Assembly (NCBI RefSeq): GCF_026168515.1
Contig: NZ_CP093443.1
Coordinates: forward strand, 1,116,001-1,180,000
Reading direction: 5' to 3'
Length of the DNA stretch: 64,000 bases
Source of the DNA: Brevibacterium spongiae
GTDB taxonomy: Bacteria; Actinomycetota; Actinomycetes; Actinomycetales; Brevibacteriaceae
Numbering within the stretch: position 1 is the stretch's first letter; each line of letters begins with the position of its first letter. A program made the position numbers and the translations under genes. The notes beneath the pieces are model-generated. The model saw nothing but the letters and a program-made list of their open reading frames with translations. It had not been told where the DNA came from and searched no databases. Shown piece by piece: positions 11,733-19,797 of this stretch.

Positions 11733-12637
11733 GCGTTACCGAGATCTTCGCCAACCTGTTCACCTTCGAGGACTACGGCGAACTCGTCGCCTTGCTGGCC
11801 AATTCGCTCGTCGCCGCCGCACTGCTCGGCGTCGTCGGTGGTCTCATCAGCGTCTTCGTCATGGCTCGGGACATTCCCTTCGCAGTCCACGGAGTCTCCG
11901 AGCTCTCCTTCGCCGGAGCCGCATTCGCCCTGCTCATCGGCTTCGACGTCGTCGTCGGTTCGATCGTCGGGTCCATCATCGCCGCCCTCATCATCGGCAT
12001 CGGCGGGGCCAAGGACTCTGAGAAGAACGCCATCATCGGTGTCCTCATGCCGTTCGGTTTGGGGCTGGCGATCCTCTTCCTCGCCCTCTACGACGGGCGA
12101 GCGGCGAGCAAATTCGGGTTGCTGACCGGCCAGATCGTCGCCATCACCCCGGACCAGATCCTCACTCTCATCATCTGCGCCCTCGCAGTGCTCGTGGTCT
12201 TGGCGATCGTGTGGCGTCCTCTCATGTTCTCCAGCCTCGACCCGCAGGTGGCCCGTGCCAAGGGCGTGCCGGTGTCGGTGCTCACGATCGTCTTCATGCT
12301 CACTCTCGGGCTCGCGGTGGCGCTGAGCGTGCAGGTCGTCGGTGTCCTCCTCGTCCTCGCCCTGCTCATCACCCCGGCCGCCGCAGCCACCCAGGTCTCG
12401 GCATCGCCGGTATGGGTGCCGGTGCTCAGCGTCATCTTCGCCGTCATCGCCTCGGTGGGCGGCATCCTCATCGCCCTGGGGTCACCGGTCGTGCCGATCA
12501 GCCCGTTCGTCACGACGATCTCGTTCCTCATCTACGTGGTCTGCCGTTTCGCCGGCGGACGGCGAATGAAGTCCCTGCATCGTCGTCGCGCCGCCCGTGC
12601 CGCCGAGGAACACAACACCCCACTCACCACCCCCTAA
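11729..12637 (+). CDS. znuB: zinc ABC transporter permease
   Basis: This 302-residue integral membrane protein belongs to the ZnuB/MntB (ABC-3) family. Roughly eight hydrophobic spans are visible, starting with ALLANSLVAAALLGVVGGLISVFVMAR. The segment VVGVLLVLALLITPAAAATQ is the conserved family motif after the ATPase-contact loop. The basic C-terminus (RRMKSLHRRRAARAAEEH) should be cytoplasmic. Its ATG overlaps the znuC stop. A perfect palindrome starts at the second base after its stop codon. Confidence 0.94.
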   Translation: MSVTEIFANLFTFEDYGELVALLANSLVAAALLGVVGGLISVFVMARDIPFAVHGVSELSFAGAAFALLIGFDVVVGSIVGSIIAALIIGIGGAKDSEKNAIIGVLMPFGLGLAILFLALYDGRAASKFGLLTGQIVAITPDQILTLIICALAVLVVLAIVWRPLMFSSLDPQVARAKGVPVSVLTIVFMLTLGLAVALSVQVVGVLLVLALLITPAAAATQVSASPVWVPVLSVIFAVIASVGGILIALGSPVVPISPFVTTISFLIYVVCRFAGGRRMKSLHRRRAARAAEEHNTPLTTP

Positions 12638-12638
12638 C

Positions 12639-12698
12639 TGCTACCTGACGGCGCCCCAGCAACGTGGCGCCACGTTGCTGGGGCGCCGTCAGGTAGCA
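12639..12698. repeat. 60-bp perfect palindrome
   Basis: The two 30-base arms, 12639-12668 and 12669-12698, are exact reverse complements with no spacer; the centre is GGCGCC and the ends are TGCTACC...GGTAGCA. It sits between znuB and the metallophosphoesterase gene. It could fold into a very stable hairpin that ends the znu message, but no T-run follows, and its length and perfection suggest a dispersed palindromic repeat. Confidence 0.95.
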
Positions 12699-12712
12699 AA
12701 TGGGGGAGCGGA

Positions 12713-12718
12713 TAGGAT
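12713..12718 (+). promoter_or_regulatory. -10 hexamer TAGGAT before the metallophosphoesterase gene
   Basis: TAGGAT ends seven bases before the ATG at 12726, so the transcript would be leaderless or nearly so. A purine run (GGGGGA) directly abuts the ATG, too close to act as a normal ribosome binding site. Confidence 0.5.
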
Positions 12719-12725
12719 TGGGGGA

Positions 12726-13658
12726 ATGAAGAAGCGTGCTCTCCTCGCCGGTGCTCTCGCCGCACCCGCGGCCGCCGGGATCTGGGGTGCGGTCATCGAA
12801 CCCCACCTCTTCGCCACCCGTCGCCACACCCTGCCGGTCCTGCCAGCCGGGGCGAAGAGCATCCGGGTCCTCCACGTCGCCGACCTGCACCTGGCTCCCT
12901 GGCAGAAGCACCGCGCCTCCTGGGTCAAGGCACTCACCCGGCTCGAACCCGACCTCGTCGTCAACACCGGAGACAACCTCTCCGCCGATATCGTGCCGTC
13001 CGTCCTCGACGTCTTCTCAGGACTCCTCGACGTCCCCGGAGTGTTCGTCCTCGGCTCGAACGACTTCTTCTCCCCGCAGGCGAAGAATCCCGCGAAATAC
13101 CTGCGCTCACCCTCGGAGGTCAAACATCGCGTCGACCCGGACCTCGACGTCAAGGCTCTCGTCCGCGGTTTTGAGGATGACACCGCGAACGGCGGGCGAG
13201 GATGGCACTTCCTCGACAACGCCGAGGCGAGTCTGACGATCAACGGAACCCGCCTCCACTTCTCCGGCCTCGGAGACGCCCACATCGATCGCGACCGCAT
13301 CCGGTGGAGCGGCGGAGCGCCGGGGGAGGGGAACCTCGAGCATCCGCGCTTTGACCCGACAGCCGGTCTCAAGGTGGGCGTCACGCACGCCCCGTATTCG
13401 CGGACCTTGGAGGCGTTCGCCTCGGCGGGGGCGCATCTCATCATGGCCGGGCACACGCACGGCGGGCAGATCCGTGTGCCCTTCTGGGGTGCACCCGTGA
13501 CGAACTGCGATCTCGATCGGGCACGCGCGAGGGGTGTTTTTGCCTACCGGGAAAGCCTCGTCGAGATTTCGGCGGGTCTCGGCTTCTCACCGTACTCACC
13601 AGTGCGTTTCGCGTGCCGACCGGAGGTCACCGTCCTCGAACTCGTCGCGGGAGCCTAG
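12726..13658 (+). CDS. metallophosphoesterase, YkuE-like, membrane-anchored or exported
   Basis: This 310-residue calcineurin-like phosphoesterase has an N-terminal hydrophobic stretch (LLAGALAAPAAAGIWGAVI), so it is probably anchored facing outward. Two-metal site motifs are visible in order: HVADLHLAPW (D-x-H), VNTGDNLSAD (GD), a variant GSNDFFSP where GNHD is usual, GVTHAPYSR, and MAGHTHGGQIRVP (GHTHGGQ). The family includes lipid A- and UDP-sugar-processing enzymes; the substrate here is unknown. The position just before a class A penicillin-binding protein is conserved in actinobacteria, which suggests a cell-envelope role. Confidence 0.9.
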   Translation: MKKRALLAGALAAPAAAGIWGAVIEPHLFATRRHTLPVLPAGAKSIRVLHVADLHLAPWQKHRASWVKALTRLEPDLVVNTGDNLSADIVPSVLDVFSGLLDVPGVFVLGSNDFFSPQAKNPAKYLRSPSEVKHRVDPDLDVKALVRGFEDDTANGGRGWHFLDNAEASLTINGTRLHFSGLGDAHIDRDRIRWSGGAPGEGNLEHPRFDPTAGLKVGVTHAPYSRTLEAFASAGAHLIMAGHTHGGQIRVPFWGAPVTNCDLDRARARGVFAYRESLVEISAGLGFSPYSPVRFACRPEVTVLELVAGA

Positions 13659-13710
13659 CCAGTTCAGCGATTTCTGAAGATTTGCACAAGGCGAATTCGC
13701 TAAACTGGCT
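13657..13710. promoter_or_regulatory. inverted repeat and -10 element at the ponA promoter
   Basis: AGCCAGTTCAGCGA (13657-13670) and TCGCTAAACTGGCT (13697-13710) are reverse complements at 13 of 14 positions. The right arm contains TAAACT (13701-13706), which ends seven bases before the ponA ATG at 13714, so the transcript is likely leaderless. The left arm overlaps the previous gene's stop codon. A dimeric regulator binding both arms would cover the promoter. Confidence 0.55.
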
Positions 13711-13713
13711 TCC

Positions 13714-16083
13714 ATGGTGTCTCCTGAGTCAAATCCCGCTCCGACCAAAATGGGCGCGTTCATGCAGTTTGTGGCCGTCAGCGCGGTCGCCGGCATCGTC
13801 GCCGCCGGTCTTGCCATCCCTGGGGTCGGTGTAGCCACGGCCAGCGCGAACAGCGCGGTCGAGATCTTCGATTCCCTGCCCGCCACCTTGGAGATCAAAG
13901 ACCTCGGCGAGAAGTCGACGATGCTCGCCTCCGACGGGTCCGAGATCGCCGACTTCTACTGGCAGAACCGCCAAGAGGTGTCCCTCGACAAGATCTCGCA
14001 GGACATGCAGAATGCGACGATCGCTGTTGAGGACTACCGGTATTTCGAACATGGCGGCGTCGACATCGTAGGCATCGCCCGCGCGGCCGTGCACAATATG
14101 GTGTCCTCGACGACTCAGGGCGGATCGACGCTGACCCAGCAGTATGTGAAGAACGTGCTGGCCGAGAACGCGCACGCCGAGGAGAACGAAGAGGGTGTCG
14201 CGGCGGCCAAGGAGTCCGAAGGCACCGCCGGGTACGCACGTAAGCTGCGCGAGGCCAAGCTCGCTGTCGCGGTTGAGAAGAAGTACGACAAGAAGGAAAT
14301 TCTCAATCGCTATATGAACATCAACAACTATTCGGGCTCCCCGAACGTCTACGGCGTCGAAGCCGCCGCCTACCGGTACTGGGGAATCCCCGCCAAGGAC
14401 CTCAACATCCAACAGTCGGCGATGCTCGCCGGAATCGTGCAGAACCCCTCGGCTTTCAACCCGCAGCGGTTCCCCGATCAGGTGCTCAAGCGCCGCAACA
14501 CCGTGCTCGGGCAGATGCTGAAGTACAACCACATCACGCAGAAGGAATATGACAAGGCGGTCAAGACCGATCTTGATCTCGACCTGCATGAGACGCCGAA
14601 TGGCTGCTCTGCGGCCAAGAGCAAGGCCGAGTTCTTCTGCAACTACGTTCAGAACGTCATCATGAACGACGAGACCTTCGGCGAAACCGCCGATGAGCGG
14701 CTCGCGTTCCTCCAACGAGGCGGCCTGACGATCAAGACGAGCCTCAACCCCGATATCCAGAAGATCGCGGACAAAGAGATCAAGAAACGCGTCCCCGTCG
14801 GCGATCCCTCCGGTGCCGGTCACGCCCTGGTGACGATCGAACCGGGCACCGGTGAGGTCATCGCAATGGCCGAGAACCGTGACTACACGGTCGGCGACGT
14901 GAAGAAGAAGGACAAGAACAAGAAGACCTCGATCAACTACACCGTCGACAAGAAGCACAACGGCGGCGGCGGATTCCAGGTCGGTTCGACGTGGAAGCCC
15001 TTCGTGCTGACAGCATGGCTGAAAGCGGGCAAGAGCCTCAACACGACGGTCAATGCCACGAAGCGCAACTTCCCGGCCAGCTCCTGGAAGTACGAGGGCT
15101 GCCCGAACATGGCCGGCGACTGGGAGCCGAACAACGCCGGCGACGGTGAAGGCAAAGGCTCGATGACCGCGCTCGAAGCGACGAAGAAATCCGTCAACAC
15201 GGGTTATGCGGCCATGGGCAACCAGCTGAACATGTGCGACATCATGGACACCGCGATGGATCTCGGCATCCGCTACGGCAGCGGTGAGACGCTGGACTTC
15301 AAGGACAAATCCGGCTTCATCCAGGCACTCTCACCCTCGTCGATCCTCGGTACGACAGAGACCACACCCATCGCCATGGCTGCGGCATTCGCGACCTTCG
15401 CGAATGAGGGCGAGTTCTGCGGTCCCAAACCGATCATCGAGATCAAGGACCGCAACGGCAAGAAGCTCGACCTGCCGGGCGAAGGCTGCAAACGCGTCCT
15501 CGACAAGGAAGTGGCCAAGGGCGTGGCGTACGCCCTGACGCAGACGTTCAACGGCGGTACGACCAGCTCGCTGAAGATCGGAGTCCCGGCCGGTGCGAAG
15601 ACCGGTACGACGAACTTCGAAGTCGGTCACACCTGGCTGCTCGGGTTCACGAAGACGCTGTCGACGGCAGTCTGGACCGGTGACCCGGGCGGTACTCGCG
15701 ACTGGCGCACGAACAGTGAGGGTGTCGTCCGCGGCCACGTCTACGGAGCGACCATCTCCGGTAAGACCTGGCAGGCGTACATGAGCCAGGCGGTCAAGGA
15801 GACCAAGGGCAACACCGGGTTCCCCAAGCCCAGCAGCAAGTACTTCTCAGGCGGCGGCTCCGGCGGTGGCGGCGGCTCGTCGTCCGGTACTAACCGCGGC
15901 GGAGGCGGCGGTGGCGGCACCGGTGGCGGAGGCGGCGGAAGCCAAGGCAACGGCGGCACCGGTGGCGGTGGCACCGGCGGCGGAGGCGGCAACAACGGAG
16001 GCGGCAACAACGGCGGCGGAAACGGCGGCGGCGGCGACGGCGGCGATGGCGGCGGCGAAGCTCCCGGCCTCGGCGGCAACTGA
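13714..16083 (+). CDS. ponA: class A penicillin-binding protein (transglycosylase/transpeptidase)
   Basis: This bifunctional enzyme polymerises and cross-links peptidoglycan outside the membrane. It has 789 residues. One N-terminal membrane span lies around residues 15-40. The glycosyltransferase domain shows ATIAVEDYRYFEHGG (catalytic Glu) and GGSTLTQQYVKN. The transpeptidase domain shows S-T-W-K in GGFQVGSTWKPF near residue 425, SVN in KKSVNTGY, and KTGT in AGAKTGTTNF near residue 630. From about residue 712 the tail is almost pure Gly with Ser, Asn and Thr, a flexible extension seen in several actinobacterial PBPs. A hairpin terminator follows about 115 bases on. Confidence 0.96.
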   Translation: MVSPESNPAPTKMGAFMQFVAVSAVAGIVAAGLAIPGVGVATASANSAVEIFDSLPATLEIKDLGEKSTMLASDGSEIADFYWQNRQEVSLDKISQDMQNATIAVEDYRYFEHGGVDIVGIARAAVHNMVSSTTQGGSTLTQQYVKNVLAENAHAEENEEGVAAAKESEGTAGYARKLREAKLAVAVEKKYDKKEILNRYMNINNYSGSPNVYGVEAAAYRYWGIPAKDLNIQQSAMLAGIVQNPSAFNPQRFPDQVLKRRNTVLGQMLKYNHITQKEYDKAVKTDLDLDLHETPNGCSAAKSKAEFFCNYVQNVIMNDETFGETADERLAFLQRGGLTIKTSLNPDIQKIADKEIKKRVPVGDPSGAGHALVTIEPGTGEVIAMAENRDYTVGDVKKKDKNKKTSINYTVDKKHNGGGGFQVGSTWKPFVLTAWLKAGKSLNTTVNATKRNFPASSWKYEGCPNMAGDWEPNNAGDGEGKGSMTALEATKKSVNTGYAAMGNQLNMCDIMDTAMDLGIRYGSGETLDFKDKSGFIQALSPSSILGTTETTPIAMAAAFATFANEGEFCGPKPIIEIKDRNGKKLDLPGEGCKRVLDKEVAKGVAYALTQTFNGGTTSSLKIGVPAGAKTGTTNFEVGHTWLLGFTKTLSTAVWTGDPGGTRDWRTNSEGVVRGHVYGATISGKTWQAYMSQAVKETKGNTGFPKPSSKYFSGGGSGGGGGSSSGTNRGGGGGGGTGGGGGGSQGNGGTGGGGTGGGGGNNGGGNNGGGNGGGGDGGDGGGEAPGLGGN

Positions 16084-16386
16084 GCCGACCAGCCGCCGAG
16101 CCAACCGACCAGCCAGTCGGCTGAGCCGATGCGCCACAGTCCGTGAGGCGCCTCGGCGATCCCACCGGGAACACGGCTGAGAACCGCTCACAGAGTCAGA
16201 GGGCGGGGAGGATGCGACCATCCTCCCCGCCCTCAGGTGTGTCTGCACTCAACGGCAGTCCGCATTCCGTCAGGCGTGCTCACCAGAGTCGGACTGGGTT
16301 AGTCTGGGGACACCAACGCGCCGGCGTCCGTGCCGGGACTGACCTGCACAAGCAGAGAGCCGGCGCACCCGTCACCGAGGAGAATC
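16084..16386. other. intergenic region between ponA and the DUF4177 gene
   Basis: This 303-base gap holds a strong hairpin at 16199-16234 and a -10-like TAGTCT at 16300-16305. The latter would start the DUF4177 message with a leader of about 75 bases. I see no further gene. Confidence 0.5.
16199..16234 (+). terminator. intrinsic terminator after ponA
   Basis: GAGGGCGGGGAGGAT (16199-16213) pairs perfectly with its complement at 16220-16234 across a six-base loop. There is no T-run, as is common for actinobacterial terminators. Confidence 0.65.
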
Positions 16387-16542
16387 ATGACCAAGTGGGA
16401 ATACGTCACCGTGCCGCTCATCGTCCACGCGACGAAGCAGATCCTCGATCAGTGGGGCGAGGACGGATACGAACTCGTCCAGGTCGTTCCGGGGCCCGAC
16501 AACAACGGTCTCGTCGCCTACCTCAAGCGCCCGAAGGAATGA
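16387..16542 (+). CDS. DUF4177 family small protein
   Basis: A 51-residue protein starts at the ATG at 16387 after GAGGAG. The sequence MTKWEYVTVPLIVHATKQIL and DQWGEDGYELVQVVPGP matches the short DUF4177 fold (KWEY...LN-x-W-x-GDGWELV pattern). Function is unknown. The gene stands 44 bases before ridA, in the same direction, so it may be the first gene of that operon. In actinobacteria small proteins of this type commonly sit just upstream of RidA. Confidence 0.8.
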   Translation: MTKWEYVTVPLIVHATKQILDQWGEDGYELVQVVPGPDNNGLVAYLKRPKE

Positions 16543-16586
16543 ACTGACACAGCTGTCTCGACCTTAACCACATCGAAAGGGGAACC

Positions 16587-17060
16587 ATGTCCCAGACCCT
16601 CGACCGCCTCGCCGAACTCGGTCTCGAACTGCCTGAGATCGCCGCACCCGCAGGTGCCTACGTGCCTGCCCTGCGCACCGGTAACTATGTCTACACCTCA
16701 GGCCAGCTGCCCGTCATCGACGGCAAACTGCCGGCCACCGGACATCTGGGCACCGACGTCGACCTCGACACCGGCTACCAGCTGGCCCGTACAGCCGGAC
16801 TCAACGCCTTGGCAGCGATCGCCGGAGTCATCGGAGACCTCGACAAGATCGTGCGTGTCGTCAAGGTCACCGGCTTCGTCAATTCCGCCGATGACTTCAC
16901 CCAGCAGCCTGCCGTCATCAACGGTGTGTCCGAACTCTTCGGAGAGATCTTCGGTGACCGCGGACAGCACGCGCGCAGCGCGGTCGGCGTGAACACCCTC
17001 CCACTCGGCACCCCCGTCGAGGTCGAGGTCGTCGTCGAGGTCGCAGGCGATGCCGCTTAG
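16587..17060 (+). CDS. ridA: RidA family reactive imine/enamine deaminase
   Basis: RidA proteins hydrolyse reactive enamine/imine intermediates made by PLP enzymes such as threonine dehydratase. This one has 157 residues and a clear ribosome binding site (AAAGGGG). Family features are GNYVYTSGQLPVIDGKL near residue 32 and a region corresponding to the catalytic loop at the end (GQHARSAVGVNTLPLGTPVEVEVVVEV). In place of the usual arginine-containing R-x-x-V-x-V motif of bacterial RidA, the residues are ARSAVGVNTLPLG, as in the longer actinobacterial subgroup. It overlaps the next gene by 11 bases. Confidence 0.9.
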   Translation: MSQTLDRLAELGLELPEIAAPAGAYVPALRTGNYVYTSGQLPVIDGKLPATGHLGTDVDLDTGYQLARTAGLNALAAIAGVIGDLDKIVRVVKVTGFVNSADDFTQQPAVINGVSELFGEIFGDRGQHARSAVGVNTLPLGTPVEVEVVVEVAGDAA

Positions 17061-18027
17061 CGGACGCACCCTTCCCGTCTCGTCGGAACTGCGGTGGCTG
17101 CTTGACCACTGGCAGTCCGACGGACGGTGGCCCGTCCCCGAGGCGCCCCGCCCCACCTCGGCGATCGTGCTCATCCGAGACACCCCTGAGGGTCTGGAAC
17201 TCTTCATCACCCGACAGCTCGACGCCCGCGGTGTCGAGGACCGGAATCGGTGGGCCTTTCCCACCAGCAGCCTGCGCCCGGGCGACGTGCGCAAGCTGCC
17301 TTTGGCCGGATGGAATTCGGCCCGCTGCGCCCGAGCGCTGAGCATTGAGAACAAGTCACGCGCCCTCCACCACTTCTCCGCCGCGGCCCGCATCACCTTC
17401 GCCGCGACCGGAATTCTGCTCGCCGAAGACGTCGATCGGGAGATCGTGGCCGCCCCGCAGACGGACTGGCGCTCCACCCGGTCGCGGCTGTTCTCCAATG
17501 AGGTCTCCTGGTCCCAGGTCCTGCGCGAGCGTGATCTGCGTCTGCGCCCCGATCTGTGCAAGCCATGGCTGCGCTGGATCAACACCCCCACCCAGCTGCA
17601 CCGTTTCGACACGACTTTCTTCATCGCCACCGTGCCCTTCGGCCAGGACGTCGACTTCCTGTCCCCGAACGAAACCTCCGGCGGGTGGAAACGCCCTGGT
17701 CAGATCCTCGCCGAGGTCGGAGGCGACCCCAACAGCATCGGCGCAGCAGCCCGACTGATCGTCGAAAGCCTCGCCGAGGTCACAAGTGTCGGCGCGGCCA
17801 TGGCCCAGATCCGCAACGTCCACCCCCTGCGTCCGGAGATCATCAACGACGACGGCGACTGGAAGGTCGTCATCCAGACCGGCAAGGACCCGCACAGCAA
17901 AGGATCGCTGCGCGACCGGGGAATCGCGGTGGGCGAGAGCGACACCGACCAGAACCCCGGCTTCCTGACCTTCAGCGGCGATGACGACGATGACGACAAT
18001 ACCGACGAGGAAAGTGAGGACTCATGA
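17050..18027 (+). CDS. NUDIX-fold protein with degenerate Nudix box
   Basis: This 325-residue protein begins in the NUDIX manner (PRPTSAIVLIRDTPEGLELFITRQ) and resembles actinobacterial proteins annotated as NUDIX hydrolases at this position before the MBL gene. The Nudix box G-x5-E-x7-REUXEEXGU cannot be found. Its place is taken by RALHHFSAAARITFAATGILLAED, which keeps the helix and the G-I-L-L turn but lacks the catalytic glutamates. The C-terminus is an acidic run (DDDDDDNTDEESEDS). It is therefore either a binding protein or an enzyme with a shifted active site. It overlaps ridA by 11 bases and the MBL gene by four. Confidence 0.7.
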   Translation: MPLSGRTLPVSSELRWLLDHWQSDGRWPVPEAPRPTSAIVLIRDTPEGLELFITRQLDARGVEDRNRWAFPTSSLRPGDVRKLPLAGWNSARCARALSIENKSRALHHFSAAARITFAATGILLAEDVDREIVAAPQTDWRSTRSRLFSNEVSWSQVLRERDLRLRPDLCKPWLRWINTPTQLHRFDTTFFIATVPFGQDVDFLSPNETSGGWKRPGQILAEVGGDPNSIGAAARLIVESLAEVTSVGAAMAQIRNVHPLRPEIINDDGDWKVVIQTGKDPHSKGSLRDRGIAVGESDTDQNPGFLTFSGDDDDDDNTDEESEDS

Positions 18028-18791
18028 GAATCCGTGCGAACAATCCCGGCCCGATGACCCTGACCGGGACGAACACCTACGTACTCACCAGCCAGGACGA
18101 CACCTCGGCGGTCGTCATCGATCCCGGTCCGGAGATGTCCGACCACCGGGAGGCATTCCTCGCCGAGGTGGCCGACCGGGACCTGCGTGCTATCGTGCTC
18201 ACCCACCAGCACGCCGACCACTCGGAGATGCTCGGCAGCATCGACCAGTGGGCCCCCGAGGTGCCCGTCTATGCCGTCCTCGACCGCTTCGCCCGACACA
18301 CGGAGCCGGTGAAAGACGGCGTTGTCATCGCCTTCGGTGAGACTCCCGCCGACGTTCTGCGCGTCGTGGCCACCCCCGGCCACACGAGCGACAGCATCAG
18401 CCTCATCCACGCCGGCACCCTCTACAGCGGCGACACGATCCTGGGGGAGGGGACGACGATCGTCACCCACCCCGAAGGTTCCCTGCGCGATTACCTGGAC
18501 TCCCTCGACCGGCTGAAGTCGCTGCTCGACGACGGGGAGTTCGCAATCATCGAACCCGCCCACGGGGAGCGCATCGACGCCCCCGCCGAGGTGATCGACT
18601 ACTACCGCTCCCACCGACGTGAACGCATCGAACAGGTCAAAGCGGCACTGGCGCAGGGAGCGAGCACCGCTGCGGAGGTGTGCGACATCGTCTACCACGA
18701 CGTCGACGACAGCGTGCGGCCCGCCGCCGAACAGATCGTCAAGGCCCAGCTGGCCTACCTCGACGCTCTGCCCGCCGCCGACGACGCCTGA
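18024..18791 (+). CDS. MBL fold metallo-hydrolase (LACTB2-like)
   Basis: This 255-residue zinc hydrolase has the metallo-beta-lactamase motif T-H-Q-H-A-D-H near residue 60. Later ligands lie in TPGHTSDSI, LYSGDTIL and EPAHGERI. The C-terminal helical part (EVIDYYRSHRRERIEQVKAAL...) is the winged-helix-like extension of the LACTB2/RNase-related subgroup. The specific substrate is unknown. The ATG overlaps the preceding stop (ATGA), so ridA, the NUDIX-like gene and this gene form one operon that ends at the palindrome at 18829. Confidence 0.88.
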   Translation: MRIRANNPGPMTLTGTNTYVLTSQDDTSAVVIDPGPEMSDHREAFLAEVADRDLRAIVLTHQHADHSEMLGSIDQWAPEVPVYAVLDRFARHTEPVKDGVVIAFGETPADVLRVVATPGHTSDSISLIHAGTLYSGDTILGEGTTIVTHPEGSLRDYLDSLDRLKSLLDDGEFAIIEPAHGERIDAPAEVIDYYRSHRRERIEQVKAALAQGASTAAEVCDIVYHDVDDSVRPAAEQIVKAQLAYLDALPAADDA

Positions 18792-18828
18792 GCCTCCGTC
18801 GGCACACCACACCCGCCGCGAACACGCA

Positions 18829-18858
18829 GAACGCCCCAGCCGATCGGCTGGGGCGTTC
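18829..18858. terminator. bidirectional terminator palindrome between MBL and crp genes
   Basis: A 30-bp perfect palindrome centred on CGATCG (arms GAACGCCCCAGCCGA and its complement) lies between the convergent MBL gene and the crp gene. It can end both transcripts. Confidence 0.75.
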
Positions 18859-18874
18859 CGCGTATGCGGGAGGA

Positions 18875-19552
18875 TCAGCGGGCGCGGTTGCGCATCCGGT
18901 CCATGTCGAGGATGACGACGGAACGGGCCTCGAGGCGGATGAAGCCGCGAGCGGCGAAGTCGGCCAGAGCCTTGTTCACGGTCTCACGGGACGCGCCGAC
19001 GAGCTGCGCGAGCTCTTCCTGGGTGAGGTCGTGGGCGACGAGGACGCCGTCCGGGGCCGGCTTCGAGAAGCGGGCGGCCAGGTCGAGCAGCGCCTTGGCG
19101 ACACGGCCGGGCACATCGGAGAACACGAGGTCGCCGACGGTCTCATTGGTCCGGCGCAGGCGCTGGGCGAGGGCCTTGAGCAGGTTCATCGCGGCCTGCG
19201 GTCGCTCGTTGAGCCAGGTGGTCAGGTCCTCGTGCTTGAGGCTGAGCAGCTCCGACTGGGAGACAGCGGTGACGGAAGTGGACCGTGGGCCCGGGTCGAA
19301 GAGGCTGAGTTCGCCGATGAGCTCGCCGGGGCCGACCACGGACAGCAGGTTCTCACGGCCGTCGGAGGATTCACGGCCGATCTTGAGTTTGCCCGTGGAG
19401 ACGATGTAGAGCTCATCGCCGGCATCGCCCTCATGGAAGAGCACGGTTCCCCGACGGAGACTCCGCGGGTTCATGAACTTCATCAATGCACTGGTGGCTT
19501 CATCGTCCAGACCTGCGAAGAGCGTCGCGCCCCGCACCACTTCAATATCCAC
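18875..19552 (-). CDS. crp: Crp/Fnr family transcriptional regulator (GlxR-like)
   Basis: This 225-residue protein is the actinobacterial cAMP receptor protein type (GlxR in Corynebacterium). The cyclic-nucleotide domain includes RRGTVLFHEGDAGDELYIV and the phosphate-binding cassette GELIGELSLFDPGPRSTSV with its Arg-Ser/Thr. The DNA-recognition helix lies in TQEELAQLVGASRETVNKAL near residue 180. The GTG start at 19552 is set by an excellent AAGGAGG. It stands divergent to nth, as in mycobacteria. Likely targets in this window are the fadA and acs promoters. Confidence 0.94.
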   Translation of the reverse strand: MDIEVVRGATLFAGLDDEATSALMKFMNPRSLRRGTVLFHEGDAGDELYIVSTGKLKIGRESSDGRENLLSVVGPGELIGELSLFDPGPRSTSVTAVSQSELLSLKHEDLTTWLNERPQAAMNLLKALAQRLRRTNETVGDLVFSDVPGRVAKALLDLAARFSKPAPDGVLVAHDLTQEELAQLVGASRETVNKALADFAARGFIRLEARSVVILDMDRMRNRAR

Positions 19553-19567
19553 TGGTTCCTCCTTGTC

Positions 19568-19589
19568 GTGATAATCACAGATAAATCTA
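19568..19589 (-). promoter_or_regulatory. crp promoter with palindrome GTGATAATCAC
   Basis: On the minus strand TAGATT (19584-19589) is a good -10 element. Just downstream lies the perfect 11-bp palindrome GTGATAATCAC (19568-19578), between the -10 and the ribosome binding site. It could serve autoregulation, since its arms resemble CRP half sites brought closer together. Confidence 0.45.
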
Positions 19590-19783
19590 CCTGGTCATCT
19601 GCATCGATACCAGCAAAGACGCGGGAGTTTGGCCCATCAGTGAGAATTCCTTCGCCGAGGCGGCCGGCCCCCTCCCCGGGAAGTGTCCCTGCCTGTGCCC
19701 GCCGTCGTCGCCCTCAGCGACCGATGTGAGGCGGAGAACCGTCCGATGTGAGCGGTGCAACTGCGGAATTCCGGGGCACGGAT

Positions 19784-19789
19784 TAGGAT
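19784..19789 (+). promoter_or_regulatory. -10 hexamer TAGGAT of a likely leaderless nth transcript
   Basis: TAGGAT ends eight bases before the GTG at 19798. No Shine-Dalgarno sequence precedes the start. Confidence 0.5.
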
Positions 19790-19797
19790 GGTGAGTC

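Noticed and set aside
15847..16080. Regular GGC/GGA-rich repeats that could look like a CRISPR or VNTR
   Set aside because: They encode the Gly-rich tail of ponA in frame and have no constant spacer-repeat structure.
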